DNA of 29,242 bases from JBGLNL01 sp046484125 (lineage in GTDB: Bacteria; Chloroflexota; Dehalococcoidia; SZUA-161; SpSt-899), in assembly GCA_046484125.1 (NCBI GenBank), contig JAWOBX010000083.1:1-29242 (forward strand). Reading direction: 5' to 3'. Under the pieces are notes generated by a model. That model searched no databases. It was not told where the DNA came from and was given only the letters and a program-made list of their open reading frames with translations. The translations under genes and the position numbers were made by a program. This document shows, one piece after another, positions 1-7,024 of this stretch (position 1 is its first letter; every line of letters begins with the position of its first letter).

Positions 1-644
1 GGATCCAGCGGACAGACGGCCTGCCCACGCCGATGGGCCGTTAATACATAGAAAGGGTTGCGTATAATTAGAGACCATACCGGTCCCAGTAAGTCCGTGT
101 CATCCGGCGGGCACAATCCAGCGGTAGTTATCAGACCAATGGGCGTATCGGGAGCGATTTCGCGCACCTTCGATAACTGAGAACTTGAAAAGGATAGAAC
201 CACGACTTTTTCCCTGATGGCAAGCTCATCCAGTTCATATATCAATCGACGGCAGACCGCCTCTTCCAGGAATCTGGCGCTCTTAAGTTCAAGTGCCACT
301 ATCGAACCACGAGGTAGTATTGAGGCTAGTTCCGCTAAAGTCGGTATTCTTTCCTCCTCAAAACCAGCGAAGCCGCATGACGCGCTGAGAGTTTTTATCT
401 CAGCGAGATCCATTAGAGATACCGACCCACTCCCGTTGGTGGTACGGTCAACCTCCTCATCATGTATGCACACGAAAACCCCGTCAGCCGTGACCTGGAG
501 ATCGGTCTCCAGGATGTCAGCGCCATCATCAAACGCTCTTTTAAACGCCGCGATGGTATTCTCAGGACATACAACGCTGTTGCCGCGATGTGCTACCACA
601 TAGGGTTTAGATTTGCCACTGATAAATAACCCGTGCCTCTTCAT
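1..644 (-). CDS. Glycerophosphodiester phosphodiesterase, 3'-truncated by the window edge
   Basis: Hydrolyses glycerophosphodiesters to sn-glycerol-3-phosphate and an alcohol (family knowledge). Reading leftward from an ATG at 644-642, the frame stays open for 214 codons to the window edge. The GDPD signature is visible: His19-Arg20-Gly21 in a VVAHRGNS context, the PENT motif at residues 27-30, metal ligands Glu46 and Asp48 in ILETDLQ, and the second catalytic His61 in IHDEEVDRTT. A later ALELKS segment fits the barrel strand that carries a further acidic ligand. No signal peptide is seen, so a cytosolic enzyme is likely. No strong Shine-Dalgarno precedes the ATG. It diverges from the glycyl radical enzyme and is probably unrelated housekeeping lipid metabolism. 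The C-terminus is missing, so substrate specificity cannot be judged. Confidence 0.9.
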   Translation of the reverse strand, partial: MKRHGLFISGKSKPYVVAHRGNSVVCPENTIAAFKRAFDDGADILETDLQVTADGVFVCIHDEEVDRTTNGSGSVSLMDLAEIKTLSASCGFAGFEEERIPTLAELASILPRGSIVALELKSARFLEEAVCRRLIYELDELAIREKVVVLSFSSSQLSKVREIAPDTPIGLITTAGLCPPDDTDLLGPVWSLIIRNPFYVLTAHRRGQAVCPLD

Positions 645-700
645 AATTTCGTATTAAAGAAGCTCAGAAGGATATAATCGTTACCTTTCACCGTTTCTGT

Positions 701-729
701 AGATTACCCCAGCCTTTCCATACAGTCAA
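701..729 (-). promoter_or_regulatory. Candidate sigma-70 promoter for the phosphodiesterase gene
   Basis: On the minus strand, TTGACT (729-724) is followed by a 17-base spacer and TAATCT (706-701), about 57 bases before the ATG. The -35 is good and the -10 is weak, so this is only a candidate. Confidence 0.3.
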
Positions 730-813
730 GGTCAAAATCAATCCGACCACTCCGATAGCTGTTACCGGGCCGGCAAATATCAAGGCACATCAAAATCTGG
801 CAGAAGCTTTCAA

Positions 814-829
814 TGTGACATAAATCACA
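814..829 (+). promoter_or_regulatory. CRP/FNR-family binding site upstream of the glycyl radical enzyme
   Basis: The sequence TGTGA-CATAAA-TCACA is a perfect two-arm match to the E. coli CRP core TGTGA-N6-TCACA, and symmetry extends one further base pair on each side. Its centre (821.5) lies 41.5 bases upstream of the start point expected from the -10 element TAGAAT at 851-856. That is the geometry of class II CRP/FNR activation. The regulator is not in this window. A redox- or CO-sensing member of the family would suit an oxygen-sensitive radical enzyme, but that is inference. Confidence 0.65.
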
Positions 830-850
830 TACCGCAAGGCCGGGTAACGT

Positions 851-863
851 TAGAATTGGCTTA
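851..863 (+). promoter_or_regulatory. Candidate -10 element and start point for the glycyl radical operon
   Basis: TAGAAT at 851-856 matches the -10 consensus at five of six positions and predicts a start near 863. There is no good -35 sequence, as expected for an activator-dependent promoter in which the 814-829 palindrome covers the -35 region. The leader to the chosen start codon would be about 117 bases. A TTGACA at 890-895 is also present but has no matching -10 at normal spacing. Confidence 0.45.
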
Positions 864-979
864 ATTAAATAAACCACAACCACACCATATTGACACGTAA
901 GATTTCATAAACGTGAAACTCGATTGCGCATATGATAAAATTAGTTGTACCAACAGATCACTTTCCAGGAGGCCCGGTC

Positions 980-3385
980 ATGAATACGGCGATTAAGCAA
1001 CGCAAAGACGAGAAGGTAATCAAGGCTATCAAAGGACTTTATCGAGGTTTTGAAAGGATAGATGACAGTGCCGGCTATCGAGCCAATGTCAGACTGTGCC
1101 TGGAGCGGGCAAGGCTGGTAACCGAGTCCTACAGGCAAACCGAAGGTGAGCCCATGGTCATAAGGCGGGCGAAGGCCCTTGAGAATATCCTGGAGAACAT
1201 GACCATATTCATCCAGGATCATGAGCGAATTGTGGGTAATATCGCCAGCGATCCTTCCTCCGTCCCCACATATCCGGAGATGTTCTACAAGTGGCTCAAC
1301 AAAGCCATTCAAGATGAATATAAGCACATGCTGGATGACGAGGGCAGGGATGAACTCTTCCAGATTCACAAATACTGGGAGGGGAAGTCCGTCCATGGTA
1401 AGGAACGGGAAATCGTCCCTGAAAGCGTGAAGGCCTACTCAAAATACAACGGCGTTTTCTTCTGGTCTTATCAATGGGATTCAACCCTTCCCGCCTATGA
1501 GAGAATATTCAGGACCGGACTGCGAGCGATAATTAATGACGCCAGAGTTCGGATGGAGGAGCTGGATCAGGATACCAGGATAAGCACCCGAGAATACACT
1601 GAAAAGAAGAGATTTCTGGAAGCGGCCATTATAACCCTCGAGGCAACCATCAACTTTGCCCACAGATATGCGGCCCTCGCTCGTGAGAAGGCGTCGTCTG
1701 AGACCGATCCGGAGAAGAAACAGGCCCTGGAGCAGGTAGCCGACATATGCGAGTGGGTGCCGGAAAATCCGGCCCGTACTTTCCATGAATGCCTGCAATG
1801 CTTCTTCCTGATACACATTATCGTCGATTTCATCGAGATGCCCGCTGTTGGCTCCGGCTTCAGGCTGGACTATGTATGTCATCCCTGGTATGCCAGGGAT
1901 ATCGAGGAAGGGCGAATTACCAGGGAAGACGCTCTGCATCTTCTGGAATTCCTGTGGATAAAAATGGAGGAAATGGGTTATGTTCACCCTCCGGTGATGA
2001 TGAGCGCCGGTGGTGGCGGACTCGCATGGCAGAACGTAACCCTGGCGGGAGTCGACCAATGGGGTAACGATGCCAGCAACGATCTCTCCCATCTGATACT
2101 CGAAGCCACAATGGAGCTCCAGTCCGTCCAGCCTCCACTGTGCTTCCGCTACAGCCAAAAAACTCCCAGGGACCTGGTACTCAAGGCGATAGATTGCCAG
2201 TCCACGGGCGTGGCGCAGCCGGCCTTCTTCAACGATAAGGTTATGATTCCCTACTTCCTTGAAAGAGGGTTCTCGATCGAGGACGCCCGGAGCTATGCCA
2301 TAAACAACTGCATGTCCTGGCAAATACCGGGCAAGAATATTGTAAACAGGCAATCGATGGGGCATTTCTCGCTTCCCAAGTGCCTGGATTTTGCCCTTAA
2401 TCAGGGGGTAGATAATATGTCCGGGCAGCAACTGGGTGTGCGAACGCCCGATCCTTCCACCTTCAAATCGATCGATGATGTACTCGATGCCTTTTTCGTT
2501 CAGTTTCGCTTCTTCGCCGAAAAGCAGACCAAACTGGGTAATGCCGGCGACCTGCTCTATGATGAATACCTGCCCAGGCCCTTTACCACCGCTGTACTGG
2601 ATGACGCTGTCGAGATAGCTCTCGATTGCCGTAAATGGCAGTACCATCCAAGGAGCTGGATCCTGCCGATTGGCGGGGTGACTGCGGCCGACTCCCTGGC
2701 TGCCGTCAAGAAGCTGGTTTTCGACGATAAAAAAATAACCTTGTCCGAATTGAGAGAGGCCCTTGACAGCAACTTCGAGGGCAAGGAGGAGCTGCGCCGG
2801 CAACTGATGGCGGCTCCTAAATTTGGCAATGACGATGATTACGTCGATACTCTTGCTCAGGAGATTTTCTATGGGATAGCGAGAGAGATGAAGAAATTCC
2901 TCTCGTACTATGGCGCGCCATATGATCTGGATGGCACCTCGGCATCGATGGGATATTTCACCGGGGCCGGGTGCGGGGCAACTCCCGATGGTAGATTCGC
3001 CAAAGAGCCCTTACCTGACGGGAACATATCTCCGGCACAGGGCCGTGACGTGAAGGGACCGACAGCGGTCTTGCGGTCCGTGGGGAAAATCGATCCGCTC
3101 CTCTCCCATAATCACCTGCTCAACCAGAGGTTCTCGCCGGGATTCCTGAAGGGAGAGTACCGGGAAATATTCGCCGATTATCTTAAAACCTGGTCGGACC
3201 TGATGATCCACCACATCCAGTTCAACATAGTCAATCCGGAGGAACTGAAAGAGGCCCAGAAGAAACCGGAGGAACATGAGGATCTCATCGTCAGGGTTTC
3301 GGGTTACGCGGCTTACTTTGTGGACCTGACGAATTCACTACAGGATGACATAATCGCGCGGACCGAACAGTCTTTTGTGGGGTAA
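980..3385 (+). CDS. Glycyl radical enzyme (pyruvate formate-lyase superfamily), X-succinate-synthase-like
   Basis: Radical enzyme of 801 residues. I chose the ATG at 980 because AGGAGG lies seven bases upstream; an in-frame ATG at 932 has no such site. The C-terminal glycyl radical motif RVSGYAAYF places the radical on Gly775, 26 residues from the end. The active-site loop has Cys444 in NNCMSWQIPG. It therefore lacks the Cys-x-Glu signature of diol dehydratase, choline lyase and arylacetate decarboxylase members. Cys-Met-Ser and several C-terminal blocks (KGPTAVLRSV, LLNQRF, HIQFNIV, IIARTEQ) resemble benzylsuccinate synthase as I remember it. It is shorter than that enzyme (about 860 residues), and no BssB/BssC-like small subunits were seen nearby. 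The activase follows directly. Fumarate addition to a hydrocarbon is possible; another C-C or C-X cleavage cannot be excluded. Family certain, reaction uncertain. Confidence 0.92.
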   Translation: MNTAIKQRKDEKVIKAIKGLYRGFERIDDSAGYRANVRLCLERARLVTESYRQTEGEPMVIRRAKALENILENMTIFIQDHERIVGNIASDPSSVPTYPEMFYKWLNKAIQDEYKHMLDDEGRDELFQIHKYWEGKSVHGKEREIVPESVKAYSKYNGVFFWSYQWDSTLPAYERIFRTGLRAIINDARVRMEELDQDTRISTREYTEKKRFLEAAIITLEATINFAHRYAALAREKASSETDPEKKQALEQVADICEWVPENPARTFHECLQCFFLIHIIVDFIEMPAVGSGFRLDYVCHPWYARDIEEGRITREDALHLLEFLWIKMEEMGYVHPPVMMSAGGGGLAWQNVTLAGVDQWGNDASNDLSHLILEATMELQSVQPPLCFRYSQKTPRDLVLKAIDCQSTGVAQPAFFNDKVMIPYFLERGFSIEDARSYAINNCMSWQIPGKNIVNRQSMGHFSLPKCLDFALNQGVDNMSGQQLGVRTPDPSTFKSIDDVLDAFFVQFRFFAEKQTKLGNAGDLLYDEYLPRPFTTAVLDDAVEIALDCRKWQYHPRSWILPIGGVTAADSLAAVKKLVFDDKKITLSELREALDSNFEGKEELRRQLMAAPKFGNDDDYVDTLAQEIFYGIAREMKKFLSYYGAPYDLDGTSASMGYFTGAGCGATPDGRFAKEPLPDGNISPAQGRDVKGPTAVLRSVGKIDPLLSHNHLLNQRFSPGFLKGEYREIFADYLKTWSDLMIHHIQFNIVNPEELKEAQKKPEEHEDLIVRVSGYAAYFVDLTNSLQDDIIARTEQSFVG

Positions 3386-3389
3386 GGTA

Positions 3390-4313
3390 TTGAATAACGC
3401 AAATGCCTCTGAGACAAGAGGACTGGTACTGCGCATCCAGAGGTTCACCGTCCATGACGGGCCTGGAATAAGGGACACCGTTTTCCTGAAAGGGTGTCCC
3501 TTATCTTGTCAGTGGTGCAGCACGCCGGAATCACAGAAACCTCACCCTGAAATTATGACCTATGATCATAAATGCATCGGATGTGGGAAATGCGCTGAGG
3601 TATGCCCTGTTAACGCCATTACGCTTGATCCTGAAAAGGGACGCTTAATTGAAAGGGAGAAGTGTGACAATTGCCTTAAATGCTCAGAGGTTTGCCCGAC
3701 CGGCGCTATAAGCATTGCCGGCACCCATATGACTGTCGACGAGGTTTTCAGTGAAGTCATACGCGACGAACCATTCTACCGTAACTCCGGCGGTGGAGTA
3801 ACTCTCTCCGGGGGGGAGCCCCTGGCACAGCCAAAATTTTCCCGTGAGTTATTCAGAACATTAAAGGAGAATGGAATTCATACCGCTCTCGACACATGCG
3901 GTTTTGCCAAATGGGATGTAATGGAGAGTGTTCTCGAATTCACCGATTTAGTGCTGTTCGACATAAAAAATATGGACACATCCCAACACATTGTCAGCAC
4001 GGGGCAGAATAACGCCATGATACTGGAAAACGCTCGTAAATCAGCTTCCACAGTGAGAACATGGTTGAGGATTCCCCTTATACCAGGATTCAATGATTCC
4101 GAAGAACACATACGCCAGTTAGCTGAGTTCGGATATGAGATAGGAGTCGAGCAGATTTCCCTGCTCCCTTATCACGAGTGGGGCACACCGAGTTATGAAC
4201 GGCTGGGGCGGGAATATCCGCTCCAGGATATGCGAAAAATAGAGGACGCGCACCTGGAAATAGCCAGGGATATTTGTGAGTCCGCCGGCCTGAAAGCAAT
4301 TGTCGGCAGATAG
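3390..4313 (+). CDS. Glycyl radical enzyme activating enzyme (radical SAM)
   Basis: Generates the glycyl radical on the upstream enzyme by reductive cleavage of S-adenosylmethionine. Numbered from a TTG at 3390 (307 residues), the radical-SAM triad is Cys36, Cys40 and Cys43 in GCPLSCQWC, preceded by the family's RFTVHDGPGIRD motif. A two-cluster ferredoxin insert follows: Cys62, 65, 68, 72 and Cys92, 95, 98, 102. This is the arrangement of activases for benzylsuccinate synthase, glycerol dehydratase and hydroxyphenylacetate decarboxylase, and differs from short PflA. GGVTLSGGEPL is the SAM-binding GGE motif. No ATG precedes the conserved N-terminus, so a TTG start is required: 3390, with GGGG seven bases upstream, or 3375, overlapping the preceding stop. 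The gene begins four bases after the enzyme gene, so the two are almost certainly cotranscribed. It converges on a dehydrogenase gene with only six bases between the ends. Confidence 0.93.
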   Translation: MNNANASETRGLVLRIQRFTVHDGPGIRDTVFLKGCPLSCQWCSTPESQKPHPEIMTYDHKCIGCGKCAEVCPVNAITLDPEKGRLIEREKCDNCLKCSEVCPTGAISIAGTHMTVDEVFSEVIRDEPFYRNSGGGVTLSGGEPLAQPKFSRELFRTLKENGIHTALDTCGFAKWDVMESVLEFTDLVLFDIKNMDTSQHIVSTGQNNAMILENARKSASTVRTWLRIPLIPGFNDSEEHIRQLAEFGYEIGVEQISLLPYHEWGTPSYERLGREYPLQDMRKIEDAHLEIARDICESAGLKAIVGR

Positions 4314-4319
4314 GGGAGT

Positions 4320-5450
4320 TCAAATCCCCATCTGGCGAGCAACCAGCTCGCGATGATAATCGGCGTCACCGAATAGAGGCCAGGCCTGACGAGCCCGCTG
4401 GTAGTAAAGTCCCATATCGTGGTCCCGCGTGGTGCCCAGCGCACCGTGTATCTGAATTCCCATCCGGGAACTGTGATTGTATGCTTCGCTTACCCATGCC
4501 TTGGCAATAGAAGCTTCCATGGCGCAGGGTAGCCCCTGGTCAATCTTCCACGCGGCATAGTAGGTAACACGTTTCGACAACCCCATATCAGTCCACATAT
4601 CAGCCAGGTAGTGCTGGATTGCCTGATAGCTTCCAATCGGCTTACCGTACTGGATTCTCTCTTTGGCATAGGCTACACTTTCGGCAACCACCCAGTCGTT
4701 CCCCCCATTCATTTCAGCGCACTTGGCTATCGCCGCTTTCTGGAGAAGCCTTTCCAGAACAGGCCACGCTTTATCCAGCTCGCCCAGCATGTTTTCCCTG
4801 TTGACCCGGACATTATCGAAGGTAACCTCGTTCTGATGATCGTATGACATCGTTATCAGCTCTTCCATGCTTATACCGTCACTGCCTGCATCAACCAGAA
4901 ACAGTGTCACTCCATCTTCAGGGTCGCCGGATGAATTTGTTCGAACCGCGCATAAAAGGTAATCAGCAGCTTGAGCATCCTGAACAAAAAGCTTTATGCC
5001 GTTGATGACATAATCATCGCCATCGGCCACTGCCTGGACGTTTATCCCGGATGGATCATACCGGCCGGTACTCTCTGTCAAAGCCATTGCGATTATAAGC
5101 TTGCCTTCAGCGATCCGGGGGAGAAAGCGTTCTTTAACATCGGCGCTTCCGGCATCCAGGATGGCTATAGTGGAAAGCGCTGTTGAAAGGAAAGGGCCGC
5201 TCATACACGCCCGCCCCAATTCCTCCAGCAACACAACCATCTGCATAAATGTGCCTTCGATTCCTCCGTATTTCTCCGGGATCAACAGCCCCATCCATCC
5301 CAGTTCCGCCATCTTGTTCCAGACACCTTCACTATAGCCGCCGGGGTCATCCTCCAGCTCACGGACAAGGTCTTTTGGGAATTCCTTTTCCAGAAAATCC
5401 CTGCTGATGCTCCTTATGAGTTCTTCATCTTCAGTGAAATCAAGGTTCAT
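4320..5450 (-). CDS. Acyl-CoA dehydrogenase, PimD/FadE-like small subunit
   Basis: FAD-dependent acyl-CoA dehydrogenase fold of 376 residues: N-terminal helical domain (NLDFTEDEELIRSI), central ALTE/GIKLFVQDA beta-domain, and C-terminal helices with RIQYGKPIGSYQAIQHYLADM. The ending is IHGALGTTRDHDMGLYYQRA, and the usual E-G-[TS] catalytic segment near the C-terminus is absent. In several heterotetrameric dehydrogenases (steroid FadE pairs, pimeloyl-CoA dehydrogenase PimCD) one subunit has this degenerate form and the partner completes the active site. The partner-like gene lies 16 bases upstream on the same strand. GAGGAC before the ATG can serve as ribosome binding site. The likely job is alpha,beta-dehydrogenation of a bulky or dicarboxylic acyl-CoA, feeding electrons to an ETF that is not in the window. 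Family certain, pairing inferred. Confidence 0.9.
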   Translation of the reverse strand: MNLDFTEDEELIRSISRDFLEKEFPKDLVRELEDDPGGYSEGVWNKMAELGWMGLLIPEKYGGIEGTFMQMVVLLEELGRACMSGPFLSTALSTIAILDAGSADVKERFLPRIAEGKLIIAMALTESTGRYDPSGINVQAVADGDDYVINGIKLFVQDAQAADYLLCAVRTNSSGDPEDGVTLFLVDAGSDGISMEELITMSYDHQNEVTFDNVRVNRENMLGELDKAWPVLERLLQKAAIAKCAEMNGGNDWVVAESVAYAKERIQYGKPIGSYQAIQHYLADMWTDMGLSKRVTYYAAWKIDQGLPCAMEASIAKAWVSEAYNHSSRMGIQIHGALGTTRDHDMGLYYQRARQAWPLFGDADYHRELVARQMGI

Positions 5451-5466
5451 AATGCGTCCTCTTAAA

Positions 5467-6657
5467 CTACTTCCTGGGAAGCCCGAGCTCCATCCAGGCG
5501 ATGATATTCTTCTGTATCTCCGTAGTGCCTCCGGCTATAGTCATACCAAGGTCGTGCTCACTGGCATAGGCGAATCTGCCGTAAAGGCGAGCCCGCTTCG
5601 ACCCCTCTTTTAGCGGCCCATACATTCCCAGGACCTCGAGTCCGATCTGGGATACCTTCACCATCAACTCAGACCCGAACCGCTTCACCGCTGAAGATTC
5701 TCCGGGAACGTGAGCACCCTTGCTCTGGAGCCACGCCACCCAGTATGCCCACTGGCGCCATGTTTCAAGTTCTATCTGACACTGAGCCAGTTTGTGTCTG
5801 ACAACGGCTTCTTCCGCGGGGCTCCTGCCGTCGTAACCATTCTCCTTGATGAGGTCAACCAGCTCGTCAAAGTCCCTCCTGGTCTCCGCCACGAAGGCCA
5901 CCCCAGTCCTCTCGAAGTCCATTCCGGCCATAAGGACGTACCAGCCTCCGTGCACCTCGCCGATGATATTCTCTTTGGGGACCCTGAAGTCATCGAAAAA
6001 AACCTCATTGAATGAATGGCCTCTATACATCCTCAGTATGGGACGCACTTCGATACCGGGGCGGTCGATGGGGGTAAGGAAGTAGGTTATCGCCCTGTGT
6101 TTGGGGGCCTCGGGATCGGTTCGAGCGAGGAGGATCATATGACTGCATCTGTGGGCGCCCGTTGTCCATACCTTCTGTCCGTTGATCACCCAGTCATCGC
6201 CATCCTCGTAACCGGTAGTCGCGGTTATCGAGGCGAGATCGGAGCCGGAATTGGGCTCGCTCCATCCTTCGCACCACGTACTGCTTCCGCTACCTATGAG
6301 CGGGAGCCATTTACGCTTCTGTTCCTCGGTTCCTTTTTCCAGAACGCCCGCTGCCGCCACAACAGGCCCGGGATCAAACCCGGGGAGCCTGTGATAGGCC
6401 CGTGTCTCCTGGAATATCATTTGTTCTATCTGCCCGAGGCCCTTTCCGCCGTATTTCTCCGGCCACGGGAGCGAAAGCCATCCCTTCTCCCCCAGCTTCC
6501 CCGCCATTTCCCGGTGGAACTGCCACATCTTATCATGCTCATAGCAATAATCTATCTTTGCCGTATATCCCTCAGGGGCCTGTTTTTCCTGCTCCCTGAA
6601 AAATTCCTCGAACTCCTGCCTGAGTGCTTCCTGTTCCGGTGTAAAGCTGAAATCCAT
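5467..6657 (-). CDS. Acyl-CoA dehydrogenase, PimC/FadE-like large subunit
   Basis: I place the start at the ATG at 6657-6655 (396 residues, beginning MDFSFTPEQEAL), because AGAGGT precedes it and acyl-CoA dehydrogenase homology begins exactly there. The frame is open further upstream, but that part overlaps the 68-residue membrane protein gene in another frame. Motifs: WSLPWPEKYGG-like N-domain (LSLPWPEKYGGKG), GWSEPNSGSDLAS for FAD/substrate contacts, WVINGQKVWTTGAH, and the C-terminal IAGGTTEIQKNIIA. The usual catalytic Glu of the YEGT motif is replaced by Gly, as in several FadE/PimC-type subunits that use a different base or a partner subunit. The tight spacing to the next dehydrogenase gene supports an alpha2beta2 complex. 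Probable substrate: the CoA ester released by the crotonase encoded upstream. Confidence 0.92.
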   Translation of the reverse strand: MDFSFTPEQEALRQEFEEFFREQEKQAPEGYTAKIDYCYEHDKMWQFHREMAGKLGEKGWLSLPWPEKYGGKGLGQIEQMIFQETRAYHRLPGFDPGPVVAAAGVLEKGTEEQKRKWLPLIGSGSSTWCEGWSEPNSGSDLASITATTGYEDGDDWVINGQKVWTTGAHRCSHMILLARTDPEAPKHRAITYFLTPIDRPGIEVRPILRMYRGHSFNEVFFDDFRVPKENIIGEVHGGWYVLMAGMDFERTGVAFVAETRRDFDELVDLIKENGYDGRSPAEEAVVRHKLAQCQIELETWRQWAYWVAWLQSKGAHVPGESSAVKRFGSELMVKVSQIGLEVLGMYGPLKEGSKRARLYGRFAYASEHDLGMTIAGGTTEIQKNIIAWMELGLPRK

Positions 6658-6659
6658 TC

Positions 6660-6866
6660 TTACCTCTCGTCTTTTTCGGCGCGTTCCCCCGGCAGCAGAA
6701 ACAGCACAAGGAAAGCCAGTATCCACGTAATGGCAGTGACGGCGTTCCCTCTGTGACTTCCAGCGATCATCATCATTCCCACCGCGGCAGCGACAACAGC
6801 CATCATCCTGAACCATGATGGTAAAGAATTCCACATCTCCTTCAAATCATCGAGAATCGGTACCAT
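6660..6866 (-). CDS. Small two-helix membrane protein of unknown function
   Basis: A 68-residue protein ends two bases before the dehydrogenase start. Its ATG is preceded by AGGAAGGG at good distance, so translation is likely. An amphipathic N-terminus (DDLKEMWNSLPSWF) is followed by two hydrophobic helices at about residues 20-36 and 42-59, separated by a short GSHRGN turn. A charged tail (ERAEKDER) ends the protein. I do not recognise a family. Its position inside a catabolic operon suggests it could tether an enzyme complex or assist uptake, but nothing in the sequence shows this. It may also be a non-functional spacer ORF, though the ribosome binding site and clean helices argue against that. 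Confidence 0.6.
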   Translation of the reverse strand: MVPILDDLKEMWNSLPSWFRMMAVVAAAVGMMMIAGSHRGNAVTAITWILAFLVLFLLPGERAEKDER

Positions 6867-6895
6867 GATCCCTTCCTGTCAGTTTCTACAAAACA

Positions 6896-6969
6896 GGGTG
6901 GGGATACCCAGCCAGCCCCGCCTGCGATTGCGAACGACAATTACGGGAGCCACCTGACTGTCCCCACCC
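6896..6969. repeat. Nine-base perfect inverted repeat in the crotonase-to-membrane-protein gap
   Basis: GGGTGGGGA (6896-6904) and TCCCCACCC (6961-6969) are exact reverse complements 56 bases apart, within the 158-base gap between two codirectional genes. The gap is long for this operon. The repeat could mark a small mobile-element scar or a long-range RNA stem. No target-site duplication was evident. Confidence 0.35.
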
Positions 6970-7024
6970 GATATCCGGTTACGATCGATCTTACGGTCAA
7001 TCTCAAAAATATCCGTGCCCGTTG

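Noticed and set aside
932..979. Upstream ATG as start of the glycyl radical enzyme
   Set aside because: The ATG at 980 has AGGAGG at ideal distance, whereas the 932 start has none, and the extra 16 residues contain that ribosome binding site.
1481..2803. Long minus-strand open frame of 440 codons opposite the glycyl radical enzyme
   Set aside because: It lies wholly opposite a highly conserved enzyme gene, has no recognisable motif, and arises from the codon bias of the real gene.
6016..6756. Plus-strand open frame of 246 codons
   Set aside because: It is antisense to the large acyl-CoA dehydrogenase subunit, with no ribosome binding site or known domain.
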